A DNA stretch of 64,000 bases from CAVQBC01 sp963848415 (GCA_963848415.1 CAWKDN010000001.1:2480001-2544000); one strand, 5' to 3'. Shown: positions 25,527 through 35,263, counted from the first letter of the stretch. The notes: a model not told the origin generated them from the letters alone. Program-made: numbers and translations.

Positions 25527-26236
25527 GGCCCGAGGCCGCACGCGCGCTGGCACTGGTCGACCTGACGAGCCTGGGCGAGGACGACGACGAGGCGACGGTC
25601 GCCGCGCTGCTCGAGCGCGCCGTCACGCCCGCCGGGCCCGTCGCCGCGGTCTGCCTGTGGCCGCCGCTTCGTCGTCCAGGCGCGCGCGGCGCTCGCCGGC
25701 ACGCCGGTCCGCGTCGCGACGGTCGCCAACTTCCCGCAGGGCGATCCCGACCCGGCCGACGCGGTCGCGCCAGGCCGAGGCGTCGCTGGCCGAGGGCTGC
25801 GGACGAGATCGACGTCGTGTTTCCCTTCGAGGCCTATCTGGCGGGCGAGGTCGACACGGCGCTCGCCTTCGTGCGCAGCCTGCGCGCCGCCACCGGCGAC
25901 GCGACGCTCAAGGTGATCCTCGAGACCGGCCGCCTCGCCGATCCGGACGTGATCCGCTCCGCGGCCGCCGCCGCGCTGTCCGAGGGCGCCGACTTCGTGA
26001 AGACCTCGACCGGCAAGCGCTCGCCGGGCGCGACACCGGAGGCCGCGCGGGCGATGCTGGAGGCGATCCGCGACGCCGGCCACGGCGGCTTCAAGGCGTC
26101 GGGCGGCGTGAAGACGACCGCCGACGCCGCGGGCTACCTGGCCATCGCCGACGAGCTGCTCGGGCCCGAGTGGGCGACGCCGGCCACCTTCCGGATCGGC
26201 GCCAGCGGGCTGCTCGACGACCTGCTCACGGAGTGA
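25523..26236 (+). CDS. deoC: Deoxyribose-phosphate aldolase, three +1 shifts that cancel
   Basis: The two ends are in frame (RPEAARALALVDLTSL; catalytic Lys in DFVKTSTGKRSPGATP; GGFKASGGVKT). The middle is not. Apparent extra bases at about 25661-25667, 25770 and 25798 shift the frame three times and restore it. The corrected middle reads FVVQARAALAGTPVRVATVA, NFPQGDPDPADAVA, QAEASLAEG, ADEIDVV, which is typical DeoC. DeoC cleaves deoxyribose 5-phosphate to glyceraldehyde 3-phosphate and acetaldehyde. As written, about 45 residues would be garbled. It overlaps PNP (ATGA) and deoA (GTGA). Confidence 0.88.
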   Translation: MRPEAARALALVDLTSLGEDDDEATVAALLERAVTPAGPVAAVCLWPPLRRPGARGARRHAGPRRDGRQLPAGRSRPGRRGRARPRRRWPRAADEIDVVFPFEAYLAGEVDTALAFVRSLRAATGDATLKVILETGRLADPDVIRSAAAAALSEGADFVKTSTGKRSPGATPEAARAMLEAIRDAGHGGFKASGGVKTTADAAGYLAIADELLGPEWATPATFRIGASGLLDDLLTE

Positions 26237-27547
26237 GCACGCCCTCCGAGCTGATCCGCCGCAAGCGCGACGGCGCGGCGCTCGAGCGCCACGAGATCGA
26301 CACGCTGGTCCACGGCATCGCCCACGGCGACCTCTCCGACGCCCAGGTCGGCGCGCTGGCGATGGCGCTCTTCGTCCACGGGGTCGACGAGGGCGAGCGC
26401 GTCGCGCTGACGCTCGCGATGCGCGACTCGGGGGCCGTGCTCGACTGGAGCGGGCTCGACCGGCCGGTGCTCGACAAGCACTCCACCGGCGGCGTGGGCG
26501 ACAAGGTCAGCCTGATCCTCGCCCCGCTCGTGGCCGCCTGCGGCGGCGCCGTGCCGATGATCTCCGGCCGCGGGCTCGGCCACACCGGCGGCACGCTGGA
26601 CAAGCTCGACGCGATCCCCGGCTACGACACCCAGCCCGCGCTCGAGCGGCTGACCGCCGTGGTCCGGGAGGCCGGCTGCGCGATCATCGGCCAGACGCAC
26701 GACCTCGCGCCGGCCGACCGCCGCCTGTACGCCGTCCGCGACGCCACCGGCACAGTCGAGTCCGACGGGCTGATCGTGGCCTCGATCCTCTCCAAGAAGC
26801 TCGCCGCCGGGCTCGACGCGCTGGTGATGGACGTCAAGTTCGGCTCGGGCGCCTTCCTGCCCGAGCCGGGCGAGGCCGAGGCGCTGGCGCGCGCGCTGGT
26901 CGACGTGGCGGGCGGCGCCGGGCTGCCGACCGTCGCGCTGCTGACCGACATGGACGAGGTGCTCGGCACGACGGCCGGCAACGCGCTGGAGGTGGGCGAG
27001 GCGATCGGCGTCCTGACCGGCGCCGCGCGCGAGCCGCGGCTGACCGAGGTCACGCTGGCGCTCGCCGCCGCGATGCTCGCCGTGGGCGGGCTCGCGGACG
27101 ACGAGCCGGCCGCGCGCGCCGCCGCCGAGGAGGCGCTGGACGAGCGGCGCCGCCGCCGAGCGCTTCGCCCACATGGTCGCCGCCCTGGGCGGCCCGGCCG
27201 ACCTGCTCGAGGACCCCGGCCGCCACCTGGCAGCAGCGCCGGTCCGCCACGCCGCCCAGCCGGAGCGCGCGGGTGTCGTGCAGGCGGTCGACACGCGCGC
27301 GGTGGGACTGGTGGTCACGGTACTGGGCGGCAACCGCGCGCGCGAGGACGACGTCATCGACCCGGCCGTCGGGCTCGCCGAGGTCGCGCCGATCGGCGCC
27401 GAGGTCGGGCCCGGGCGGCCGCTGGCGATCGTCCACGCCGACGACGACGACGCCGCGCAGCGCGCCGCCACGGCACTGCGCGCGGCGGTCGCCGTCGGCG
27501 ACGACGCGCCGCCCGCCCGCCCCGTCGTCGCGGGGAGGATCGAGTGA
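26233..27547 (+). CDS. deoA: Pyrimidine-nucleoside/thymidine phosphorylase, frame broken near 27147
   Basis: GTG 26233 overlaps the deoC stop. The N-terminal helices (ELIRRKRDGAALERHEIDTL), phosphate-binding KHSTGGVGDKVS, SGRGLGHTGGTLDKL and MDVKFGSGAF mark the pyrimidine phosphorylase family. After AAEEALDE the frame breaks near 27142-27151. Skipping one base gives AAERFAHMVAALGGPADLLE and the C-terminal barrel-sandwich part through VVAGRIE and TGA 27545-27547. It phosphorolyses thymidine, deoxyuridine or uridine; deoxyribose 1-phosphate then feeds DeoC after mutase action (no deoB is seen here). Confidence 0.9.
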
Positions 27548-28548
27548 CCGCGGCGGCGACCGTCCCGAAGGCCGAGCTGCACGTCCACCTCGAGGGCACG
27601 ATGCCGCCGGCGCTCATCCGCACGCTCGCCGCGCGCCACGGCGTCGCGGTCCCCGACGGCCTGCTCGACGCCACCGATCGCTTCCCGTGGCGCGACTTCC
27701 TGCACTTCCTCGCGCTCTACGACCTGGCGGCGAGCCTCGTGCGCACGGCCGAGGACTACCGCGACATCACGTTCGCCTACCTGCAGACGTGCGCCCGCGA
27801 GGGGGCGCTCTACCTCGAGCTGACCGCCTCGCCCGAGAACGCGGCGGCCGCCGGCCTCGCCGAGGCCGAGATGTACGCGGGCATCGCCCAGGGGATCGAC
27901 GACGCCCGGCGCGAGCACGGCGTCGAGGCACGCATCCTGGTCGTCGCGATCCGCGACCGCGGGCCCGAGCGCGCCGAGGCGATCGCCCGCAGCGCCGCGA
28001 GCGACCGCCATCCCTACGTGGTGGGCTTCTCGATGGCCGGCGACGAGGCCGGCTACCCCGCCGAGCAGTTCGCCGGCGCCTACGCGATCGCCCACGACGC
28101 CGGCCTCGGCTGCACGATCCACGCGGGCGAGCACGCCGGCGCGGCGTCCGTGCGCGCCGCGCTGGGCCTGCCGGTCACCCGCATCGACCACGGCGTGCGG
28201 GCGGTCGAGGACCCGGAGCTCGTCGGCGAGCTGGCGGCGCGCGGCGTCGTCCTGAACGTCTGCCCGACCTCGAACGTCGCGCTCGGCGTCTTCCCGACCT
28301 ACGACACGCACCCGCTGCGGGCGCTGCACGACGCGGGGGTGCGGGTCACGCTGGGCTCCGACGACCCGCCCTACTTCGGCGCCAGCCTCGCGGGCGAGTA
28401 CGCCGTCGCCGCCGAGCGCTTCGGCTTCGAGGACGCCGAGCTGACCGGCCTCACGCGGACCGCGATCGAGGCCGCCTTCGCGGAGGATGCGGTCAAGCGG
28501 TCGCTGCTGGACCGCCTGTCCAGCGCCGGGCTGGAGCCCACCGGATAG
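27544..28548 (+). CDS. add: Adenosine deaminase
   Basis: 334 residues of the metal-dependent (beta/alpha)8 deaminase family. The zinc site HVHLEG lies at the N-terminus, with SMAGDEAGYP, the catalytic HAGEHAG (His and Glu), RIDHGVRA and SDDPPYFG (Asp zinc ligand) following in order. It converts adenosine to inosine, which the upstream PNP can use. GTG 27544 overlaps the deoA stop as GTGA. Intact, unlike its neighbours on either side. Confidence 0.95.
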   Translation: MTAAATVPKAELHVHLEGTMPPALIRTLAARHGVAVPDGLLDATDRFPWRDFLHFLALYDLAASLVRTAEDYRDITFAYLQTCAREGALYLELTASPENAAAAGLAEAEMYAGIAQGIDDARREHGVEARILVVAIRDRGPERAEAIARSAASDRHPYVVGFSMAGDEAGYPAEQFAGAYAIAHDAGLGCTIHAGEHAGAASVRAALGLPVTRIDHGVRAVEDPELVGELAARGVVLNVCPTSNVALGVFPTYDTHPLRALHDAGVRVTLGSDDPPYFGASLAGEYAVAAERFGFEDAELTGLTRTAIEAAFAEDAVKRSLLDRLSSAGLEPTG

Positions 28549-28593
28549 TCTGGCGCCCGTTCTGGGTTCATGACCTTCGGAGGGGTATCCATC

Positions 28594-29634
28594 TTGCGCT
28601 TTCGCCTTCTCGCCATTCTGGGGCTGCTGCTCGCCGCCCTGGTCGCCGGATGTGGTTCAGACGACGAGAGCTCGAGCTCGTCCTCGAGCGAGGCCGAACC
28701 GGCCAAGAAGATCAAGATCGGCCTGGTCACCGACATCGGCGGCCTCAACGACCGCTCGTTCAACTCGCTCGCCTACGCCGGCCTCAAGCGGGCCGAGAAG
28801 GACCTGGGCGCCACCATCCGGCCGCTGACCTCGAAGTCCAACGCCGACTACGTGCCGAACCTCTCGACGCTGGCCCAGCAGAAGTATGACCTGGTGATCG
28901 GCGTCGGCTTCCTCATGGCCGAGGCGATGAACACCGTCGCGACCAAGTTCCCGCGGACGAACTTCGCGATCGTCGACGTCTCCCAGCCCACACTCAAGGA
29001 CAAGCCCGCCAACGTGCGCGGCCTGCTCTTCAAGGAGAACGAGGCCGGCTACCTCGCCGGCTACGCCGCGGGGCTCTACGTCAAGGAGCAGGGCGGCTCC
29101 GAGCAGGTCATCGGCTCGGTCGGCGGCCAGAAGATCCCGCCGGTGGACGCCTACATCGCCGGCTACCAGGCCGGAGCGAAGGCCGCCAACCCCGAGGTCC
29201 AGACGCTCACCGGCTACTCGCAGGACTTCGTCGACCAGGCCAAGTGCAAGGAGCTCGCGCTCAACCAGATCTCCGAGGGCGCCAAGGTCGTCTTCCAGGT
29301 CGCCGGCCAGTGCGGCCTGGGCGTCATCGACGCCGCTGCCGAGGAGAACGTGCAGGCGATCGGCGTCGACGCCGACCAGGCGTTCCTGGGCCCGCAGGTC
29401 ATGACCAGCGCGCTCAAGAAGGTCGACGTCGCCGTGTTCGACTCGATCAAGGCCGTCCAGGACGGCTCCTTCAAGGGCGGCAGCGACGTCATCTTCGAGC
29501 TGACCAACAACGGGGTCGGGCTCGGGAAGCTCAACGCCGAGGGGACCCCGTTGAAGGCCCAGGTGGACAAGATCGCCGCCGACATCAAGGGCGGCGAGAT
29601 CTCCGACATCCCGAGCGAGGTCAGCGGCAACTAG
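28594..29634 (+). CDS. BMP-family nucleoside-binding lipoprotein
   Basis: 346 residues from TTG 28594, chosen because GGAGGGG lies 8 bases upstream and the signal peptide then begins RFRLLAILGLLLAALVAGC with a lipobox and Cys. A Ser/Glu-rich linker follows. The BMP (Med/PnrA) domain shows IKIGLVTDIGGLNDRSFN, FKENEAGYLAGYAAGLYV, SVGGQKIPPVDAYIAGYQAG and AIGVDADQAFLG. BMP lipoproteins deliver nucleosides to an ABC importer. An ATG at 28570 would place eight extra residues before the signal peptide. Confidence 0.94.
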   Translation: MRFRLLAILGLLLAALVAGCGSDDESSSSSSSEAEPAKKIKIGLVTDIGGLNDRSFNSLAYAGLKRAEKDLGATIRPLTSKSNADYVPNLSTLAQQKYDLVIGVGFLMAEAMNTVATKFPRTNFAIVDVSQPTLKDKPANVRGLLFKENEAGYLAGYAAGLYVKEQGGSEQVIGSVGGQKIPPVDAYIAGYQAGAKAANPEVQTLTGYSQDFVDQAKCKELALNQISEGAKVVFQVAGQCGLGVIDAAAEENVQAIGVDADQAFLGPQVMTSALKKVDVAVFDSIKAVQDGSFKGGSDVIFELTNNGVGLGKLNAEGTPLKAQVDKIAADIKGGEISDIPSEVSGN

Positions 29635-29650
29635 GCACCGGAGCGGGCGC

Positions 29651-31187
29651 GTGCCTGCCAACGGGTCCGGCTCGCTCGCGCTCGAGCTCCGCGGCATCAC
29701 CAAGCGCTTCGGCGGGCTCGTCGCCAACGACGCGATCGACTTCGAGCTGCGCAAGGGCGAGATCCACGCGCTGCTCGGGGAGAACGGGGCGGGCAAGTCG
29801 ACGCTGATGAACGTGCTCTACGGGCTGCTCTCCCCCGACGAGGGGGAGATCCGCCTGGACGGCGAGCCGGTGACGATCCGCTCGACGGCGGACGCCATCC
29901 GGCTGGGGATCGGGATGGTCCACCAGCACTTCATGCTCGTGCCGGTCATGACCGTCGCCGAGAACCTGGTGCTGGCCTCCGAGCCGCGCCGCGGGCCGCT
30001 GCTGGACTACGCGGCGGCCGCGGCGCGCACGCGCGAGCTCTCCGAGCGCTTCGGGCTGGCGGTCGACCCCGACGCCCGGGTAGAGAGCATCAGCGTCGGG
30101 ACCCAGCAGCGGGTCGAGATCCTGCGCGCGCTCTTCCGCGGGGCGAAGGTGCTGGTGCTCGACGAGCCGACCGCGGTGCTGACCGCCCAGGAGGCGCAGG
30201 AGCTCTTCCGTGTCCTGCGGGCGCTCGCACAGGACGGCACGTCGATCGTGTTCATCTCCCACAAGCTCAACGAGGTGCTCGACGGTCGCCGACCGGGTGA
30301 CGGTGCTGCGCCGCGGCAAGCAGATCGACACGGTGCCGACCCAGGGCGCCACCGAGCGCAGCCTCGCGCGGCTGATGGTCGGCCGCGACGTGCTGCTGCA
30401 GGTCGAGAAGCAGGCGCGCGCGCCGGGCGAGCCGCTGCTGACCGTCTCCGGCCTGGAGGCGACCGACGACCGCGGGCTGCCGGCGCTGCGCGGCGTGTCC
30501 TTCGAGGTGCGGGCGGGGGAGATCGTCGGGGTCGCGGGCGTCGACGCCAACGGGCAGGGCGAGCTGATCGAGTGCATCACCGGCCTGCGCGCTCCCAGTG
30601 CGGGCGTCGTCGAGGTCGCGGGCCGCGAGGTGGAGCGCACGGGGGTACGGGAGACGCTCGAGGCGGGCGTCGGGCACATCGCCGAGGACCGCCACCGGCG
30701 CGGGCTCGTGCTCGAGTTCACGCTGGCCGAGAACCTCGCGCTGCGCGACTACCGTCGGCCGGAGGTGTCCCGCCGCGGCTGGCTCTCGCCCAAGAAGCTG
30801 ACCGAGCGCGCGCGCGGGCTGCTCAAGGAGTACGACGTCCGCGGCGGCGAGCCCGACACGCCCGCGTCCTCGCTCTCGGGCGGCAACCAGCAGAAGGTCG
30901 TCATCGCGCGCGAGCTGTCGGCCAACCCACAGGTGCTGATCGCCGCCCAGCCGACGCGCGGGCTCGACGTGGGGGCGATCGAGTTCGTCCACAAGCGGCT
31001 CGTGGAGGAGCGCGACGCGGGGCGCGCGATTCTGCTCATCTCGCTCGAGCTCGACGAGATCCGGTCGCTGAGCGACCGCGTGCTGGTGCTCTACGAGGGC
31101 GAGATCGCCGCCGAGCTCGAACCGTCGGCCTCCGAGGAGGAGTTCGGGGTGGCGATGACCGGCGGGCTGCGGGAGCGCGCCGCCTAG
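29651..31187 (+). CDS. Nucleoside ABC importer ATPase (two ABC domains), frame broken at 30284
   Basis: The first ABC domain has Walker A GENGAGKST, the Q-loop GMVHQHFMLVP, signature SVGTQQRVEI and Walker B LVLDEPTAVL. The frame breaks at an extra G near 30284, after SHKLNEVLD, and resumes as VADRVTVLRRGKQID. The second domain has a degenerate Walker A (GVDANGQGE), LSGGNQQKVVIAREL and the altered Walker B IAAQPTRGLD. This asymmetric layout is normal for the BMP-linked sugar/nucleoside importers. It follows the lipoprotein by 16 bp. A repeat element begins at its stop codon. Confidence 0.92.
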
Positions 31188-31349
31188 ATGAGTGATTCCA
31201 CGACCCCACGACCGTCTGGCGGCGTCCCGCGGCGCTGGACGGCACCCGCCCAAAGGGCCCGTGGCACCACCACTGTGCCCTCGGGCGGGCACCCCCAGCA
31301 TCCACGGGCCATCCACCAGCCGGCCGCGCGGCCGCGGAACCAATCATCT
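31186..31349. mobile_element. MITE-like repeat element, copy 1
   Basis: A 164-bp segment that matches 40128-40298 over nearly its whole length with scattered substitutions and two short gaps. It begins AGATGAGTGATTCCACG and ends with the near-inverse CGCGGAACCAATCATCT, so it has imperfect terminal inverted repeats. A TA dinucleotide precedes it. It fills the space between the ATPase stop and the first permease start almost exactly. No transposase is encoded. The size, inverted ends and TA flank resemble IS630/Tc1-type miniature elements; that assignment is inference. Confidence 0.75.
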
Positions 31350-31350
31350 C

Positions 31351-32565
31351 GTGAGCGCGGCGCCCCCGCCGGACGAGGCCGGCCCCTCGACCGTCGCGGC
31401 GCGGCTGTCGGTCTACCTGCGGGCGGGCGGCGTCATCACCCCGCTGATCACCGTCGCCTTCGCGTTCGCGGTCGGCGGCCTCGTCGTCGCCCTCACCGGG
31501 AGCAACCCCTTCACGACCTACCAGGCGATCTTCGAGGGCTCCGGGCTGCAGTGGCTCTTCCCGTGGGTGACGGGGGACGACCGGGCGATCGCCGCGATCA
31601 ACTTCCAGCAGACGCTGATCGTCACCACGCCGCTGATCCTGACCGGGCTGGCGGTCGCCTTCGCCTTCCGCTGCGGGCTGTTCAACATCGGCGGCCAGGG
31701 CCAGTACCTGGTCGGGACCTTCGTCGCGGCCTGGATCGGCTCGTCGTTCGCCGGCCTGCCCGGCGTCCTGCACATCCTCGTGACGATCGTGCTCTGCTGC
31801 CTCGCCGGCGCGGTCTGGGCGGGGATCGCCGGGCTGCTGCGCGCGACGGTCGGGGCCAACGAGGTGATCTCGACGATCATGCTCAACTACACCGCGCTCT
31901 GGATCGGCTTCTGGCTGTTCACGCTCGGCGGGCCGCTGCAGAGCGACACGCAGCGCTCCGTGCCGGTGTCCAACGACGTGCTGCCGTCCGCCCGCCTGCC
32001 GGTGTTCTGGGGCGACCCCGAGCTGCAGGGGCTGCACATCGGGATCTTCGTCGCGCTGGCCGCACTGCTGGTGTTCTGGGTTCTGCTCAACCGGACCGTG
32101 TTCGGCTACGAGCTGCGCGCCGTCGGCTTCAACCCCGAGGCGGCGCGGGCGTCGGGGATCTCGGTGACCCGCAGCTACATCCTCGTGATGGTCGTCTGCG
32201 GCGTGTTCGCCGGCCTGGCCGGCTCGCTGGACGTCCTCGGCTGGCAGTTCCGGGTCGCGACGAACGACATCCCGGTGACCCAGATCGGCTTCCTCGGCAT
32301 CGCGGTGGCGCTGCTCGGGCGCAACACGGCCGTGGGGACGCTGTTCGCCGCGCTGCTCTTCGGCGCGCTGGTGACCGGTACGTCGGTGCGCAACCTCGAT
32401 CCGACCATCTTCGAGCCAGAGCTCGCCCAGGCGCTGGTGGCCATCATCCAGGGGCTGGTCATCCTGCTCTTGAGCGCCGACGTGCTGGTCGTCTACCTCT
32501 ACGGGCTGCGCGGCCGGCTGCGGCGCCGGCGGTCGGAGGAGACGACCGTGGAGACGGCGGCGTGA
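31351..32565 (+). CDS. Nucleoside ABC importer permease 1
   Basis: 404 residues from GTG 31351, placed just after the repeat element. An ATG at 31192 would translate the element itself and is rejected. About eight to ten membrane helices are visible, with FRCGLFNIGGQGQYLVG, ANEVISTIMLNYTALW and TQIGFLGIAVALLGRNTAVG, the signature of BPD_transp_2 permeases of the YufP/NupP type. The Arg-rich tail RLRRRR is cytosolic. The stop overlaps the second permease start as GTGA. Insertion of the element upstream may affect its expression relative to the ATPase. Confidence 0.93.
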   Translation: MSAAPPPDEAGPSTVAARLSVYLRAGGVITPLITVAFAFAVGGLVVALTGSNPFTTYQAIFEGSGLQWLFPWVTGDDRAIAAINFQQTLIVTTPLILTGLAVAFAFRCGLFNIGGQGQYLVGTFVAAWIGSSFAGLPGVLHILVTIVLCCLAGAVWAGIAGLLRATVGANEVISTIMLNYTALWIGFWLFTLGGPLQSDTQRSVPVSNDVLPSARLPVFWGDPELQGLHIGIFVALAALLVFWVLLNRTVFGYELRAVGFNPEAARASGISVTRSYILVMVVCGVFAGLAGSLDVLGWQFRVATNDIPVTQIGFLGIAVALLGRNTAVGTLFAALLFGALVTGTSVRNLDPTIFEPELAQALVAIIQGLVILLLSADVLVVYLYGLRGRLRRRRSEETTVETAA

Positions 32566-33724
32566 CGCCGCGGCGCGTCGGGTGGGCCGGCGTGGCGCTC
32601 GGCATCCTGGCCTTCCTGATCTGCCTGCCGCCGGTGCTGGTGCGCACGCCCGTCCCTCGCTGGTGCTCGCGGTGCTGGCGGTGGGCGCCGGGGTCTGGGC
32701 GATCCGGGCGGGCGAGCGGCGCGTCGGCTGGGGCGCCGTGGTGGCCGCGGTGCTCGGGGCGATCGGCGCCGTCGCCGCGACGCGCTCGGGCGCCGGCAGC
32801 CTCGACCGGGTCGTCGTCTGGTCGGCGTTGTTCGCCGCCACGCTGCGCTTCGCCACGCCGCTGATCTTCGCCGCCATCGGCGGCCTCTTCTCCGAGCGCA
32901 GCGGGGTCGTGAACATCGGCCTGGAGGGGATGATGCTGATGGGCGCGTTCTTCGCTGCGCTCGGCGCCGACGCCACCGGCTCGTGGCTCATCGGCCTGCT
33001 CGTGGGCGTCGCGGCGGGCGGGGCGCTCGCGCTGGTCCACGCCTTCTTCTCGGTCACGCTGCGGGCGGACCAGATCGTCTCGGGCTTCGCGATGAACTTC
33101 CTCGCGCTCGGGATCACCTCGTACTTCTACGTCGACGTGTTCGGCATCGACGGCACCCCGGACGACCTGCCCGAGGTGCCCGACCTGACGCTGCCGCTGA
33201 TCGAGGACATCCCGTTCTTCGGCGACGTGTTCGGCGAGCTCAACCTGCTGATCTGGCTCGGGCTGCTGCTGGTGGCGGTCACCGCCGTCGTGCTCTTCCG
33301 GACGCCGGGCGGCCTGCGCCTGCGGGCCGCGGGCGAGAATCCGCTGGCCGCGGCGACGGCCGGCCTGTCGGTCGCGCGCATCCGCTACCGGGCCGTGATC
33401 CTCTCCGGCGTGCTCGCCGCCGCCGGCGGCGCGTACCTCTCGATCGGGTTCGTGCACTCCTTCGGGGAGAACATGACCCAGGGCCGCGGCTACATCGCGC
33501 TCGCGGTGCTCATCTGCGGGCGCTGGCGCCCGCTCAACCTGCTCGCCTTCGCGCTGCTCTTCGGCTTCTGCAGCGCCTTGGCCCAGCGCCTGCCGGTGTT
33601 CTCGGAGTCCGGCGCGGTGCTCTTCCAGGCGCTGCCCTACGTGGTCACGCTGATCGTCGTCGCCGGGCTGGTCGGCCGTTCGATCCCGCCGGCGGCGCTC
33701 GGCCGCCCGCTGGCGCGCAACTAG
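32562..33724 (+). CDS. Nucleoside ABC importer permease 2, frame broken near 32654
   Basis: GTG 32562 opens a hydrophobic N-terminus (VGWAGVALGILAFLICLPPV) that loses frame near 32652-32657, where about one base seems to be missing. It resumes as SLVLAVLAVGAGVWAIRAG. The rest is a typical second permease: LIFAAIGGLFSERSGVVNIG, LEGMMLMGAFFAALG, TLRADQIVSGFAMNFLALGI and GRGYIALAVLICGRWRP. It pairs with permease 1 in the membrane. Its stop codon TAG (33722-33724) shares the palindrome CTAG with the stop of the convergent amidase. Confidence 0.9.
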
Positions 33725-35217
33725 GTCCCCGTCGCGTTGCGCTCCGCCTGCGCGTAGCTGTCGCGCCACGGTTGCAGGCGCTCGAAGGCGGCGCTGGCCG
33801 CCAGCACGTCGGCGTCGGCGCCGCGCCGGCCGACGATCTGCATCCCGACCGGCAGGCCGTCGGCCATGCCGGCAGGGATCGAGCACGCCGGGTGGCCGGT
33901 GTAGTTGAAGTGGTAGGTGAGACACCAGCCGATCAGCTCGTCGACCGCGACGCCGTCGACCTCGGACGGCCCCGTCGTGCTCCCGGGCTCCTGCGCGTTC
34001 TCCACCGGCAGGCAGGACAGCGTGGGGGAGACGAGCAGGTCGTGGGTCGCGAAGACGCCCTGCACGGCGTCGAAGAGCTCGGTGCGCAGGATGTCGTCGT
34101 GGGCGACGTCGGCCGCCGACCGCGTCGCGGTGCGCTCGAGCCACTCGCGGTACTGCGGCGGGAGGTCGTCCGGATGGTCGGCGAGCAGGTCGATGCCGGC
34201 GGCCTCGAGCCCCTCCAGCGTGGCGTGATTGAGCGGCATGATCATCCGGCACCACAGGTCTGAGAGCTCGCGCTGGTCGTGCTCGATACCCAGCCGGACC
34301 TCCTCGACGTGCGCGCCGGCCTCCTCGAAGCGCCGGACGGCGGCGGCCACGGTCGCGGCCACGCGCGGGTCGACCGGATGGACGTCGAGGTTCGGGCTGT
34401 AGGCGATCCGCATGCCCTTGATGTCCCGGCGCAACGCGCCGACCGGGTCGAAGCCGTCCTCGAACGCGCTGTAGGGGTCATTGGGGTGGGGGCCGCAGAG
34501 CGCCGACAGGGCGAGCGCGGCGTCCTCCACCGTGCGCGTCAGCGGCCCCTCGAAGATGAACGGGTGCGTCGAGCCGAACGCGTTCGGCCGCATCAGGACC
34601 GGCACGCGCCCGAAGGAGGCCTTGAAGCCGTAGACCCCGCACCAGGACGCGGGGATGCGGATCGAGCCGCCGCCGTCGGTGCCCTCGGCGAATGGAAGCA
34701 GGCCGGCGGCCACCGCCGCCGCGCCGCCGCCGGAGGAGCCGCCCGGGTTGCGGGCGAGGTCGAACGGGTTGCGGGTCGCGCCGAAGAGCTTGTTGTCGGT
34801 CGTGCCGCGAAAGCCCATCACCGGGCTGTTGGTCTTGCCGACGACGATCGCGCCGCCGGCGTCCTCGATGCGCTCGCAGAAGCCGCAGCGCGCCGGGATC
34901 GAGAACTCGCGCAGGGCGGGGATGCCGCCGAGGGTGGCCGGCCAGCCGGGCTTGAAGTCGAAGAGGTCCTTCAGGGCGGTCGGGACGCCGTGCAGCGGGC
35001 CGAGCGGCTCGCCGTCACTCAGCGCGCGCTGCGCGGCGTGCGCGCGCTCGCGCGCCTCGTCGAAGTTCGTGTAGACGAGCGCGTTGAGCTGCGGGTTGCG
35101 CGCCTCGACGAGCGCGGCGCACGCGTCGAGCGCCTCGACCGGCGAGATGTCGCGCCGCCGGATCCGTGCCGCCAGCTCGCTCGCCGTCGCGCCGGCGAGC
35201 TCGTCCGTCACTGCCAT
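33721..35217 (-). CDS. Amidase signature family enzyme
   Basis: 498 residues with the Ser-cisSer-Lys triad region: the Lys in GVPTALKDLFD (about residue 84) and the Gly/Ser stretch NPGGSSGGGAAAVAAGLLPF followed by EGTDGGGSIRIPAS with the nucleophilic Ser. The N-terminus ELAARIRRRDISPVEALDA and C-terminus GLPVGMQIVGRRGAD are typical. It hydrolyses an amide; the GatA subunit role is unlikely without gatB and gatC nearby. ATG 35217 has GGAGG 7 bases upstream. Possibly downstream partner of the sigma-fusion gene, 46 bp away. Confidence 0.9.
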   Translation of the reverse strand: MAVTDELAGATASELAARIRRRDISPVEALDACAALVEARNPQLNALVYTNFDEARERAHAAQRALSDGEPLGPLHGVPTALKDLFDFKPGWPATLGGIPALREFSIPARCGFCERIEDAGGAIVVGKTNSPVMGFRGTTDNKLFGATRNPFDLARNPGGSSGGGAAAVAAGLLPFAEGTDGGGSIRIPASWCGVYGFKASFGRVPVLMRPNAFGSTHPFIFEGPLTRTVEDAALALSALCGPHPNDPYSAFEDGFDPVGALRRDIKGMRIAYSPNLDVHPVDPRVAATVAAAVRRFEEAGAHVEEVRLGIEHDQRELSDLWCRMIMPLNHATLEGLEAAGIDLLADHPDDLPPQYREWLERTATRSAADVAHDDILRTELFDAVQGVFATHDLLVSPTLSCLPVENAQEPGSTTGPSEVDGVAVDELIGWCLTYHFNYTGHPACSIPAGMADGLPVGMQIVGRRGADADVLAASAAFERLQPWRDSYAQAERNATGT

Positions 35218-35263
35218 CGGGGCCTCCTCCCGGGTCTCCTGCGCGAGCAGTCTGCCACCCGGT

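Noticed and set aside
28549..28593. Purine riboswitch before the BMP lipoprotein
   Set aside because: The add-BMP gap is only 45 bases, too short for the aptamer, and lacks the conserved loops.
31192..31350. N-terminal extension of permease 1 from ATG 31192
   Set aside because: It translates the repeat element, which also occurs in non-coding DNA at 40128. GTG 31351 fits the family start.
23811..33724. Reading the broken nucleoside genes as evidence of pathway decay
   Set aside because: Active-site residues are intact on both sides of every break and three breaks in deoC cancel out, which suggests sequencing or assembly errors.
33811..34255. Minus-strand ORF over the amidase and permeases encoding a second protein (32459-34255)
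   Set aside because: It is Arg/Glu-rich shadow sequence out of frame with the amidase and has no recognisable domain.
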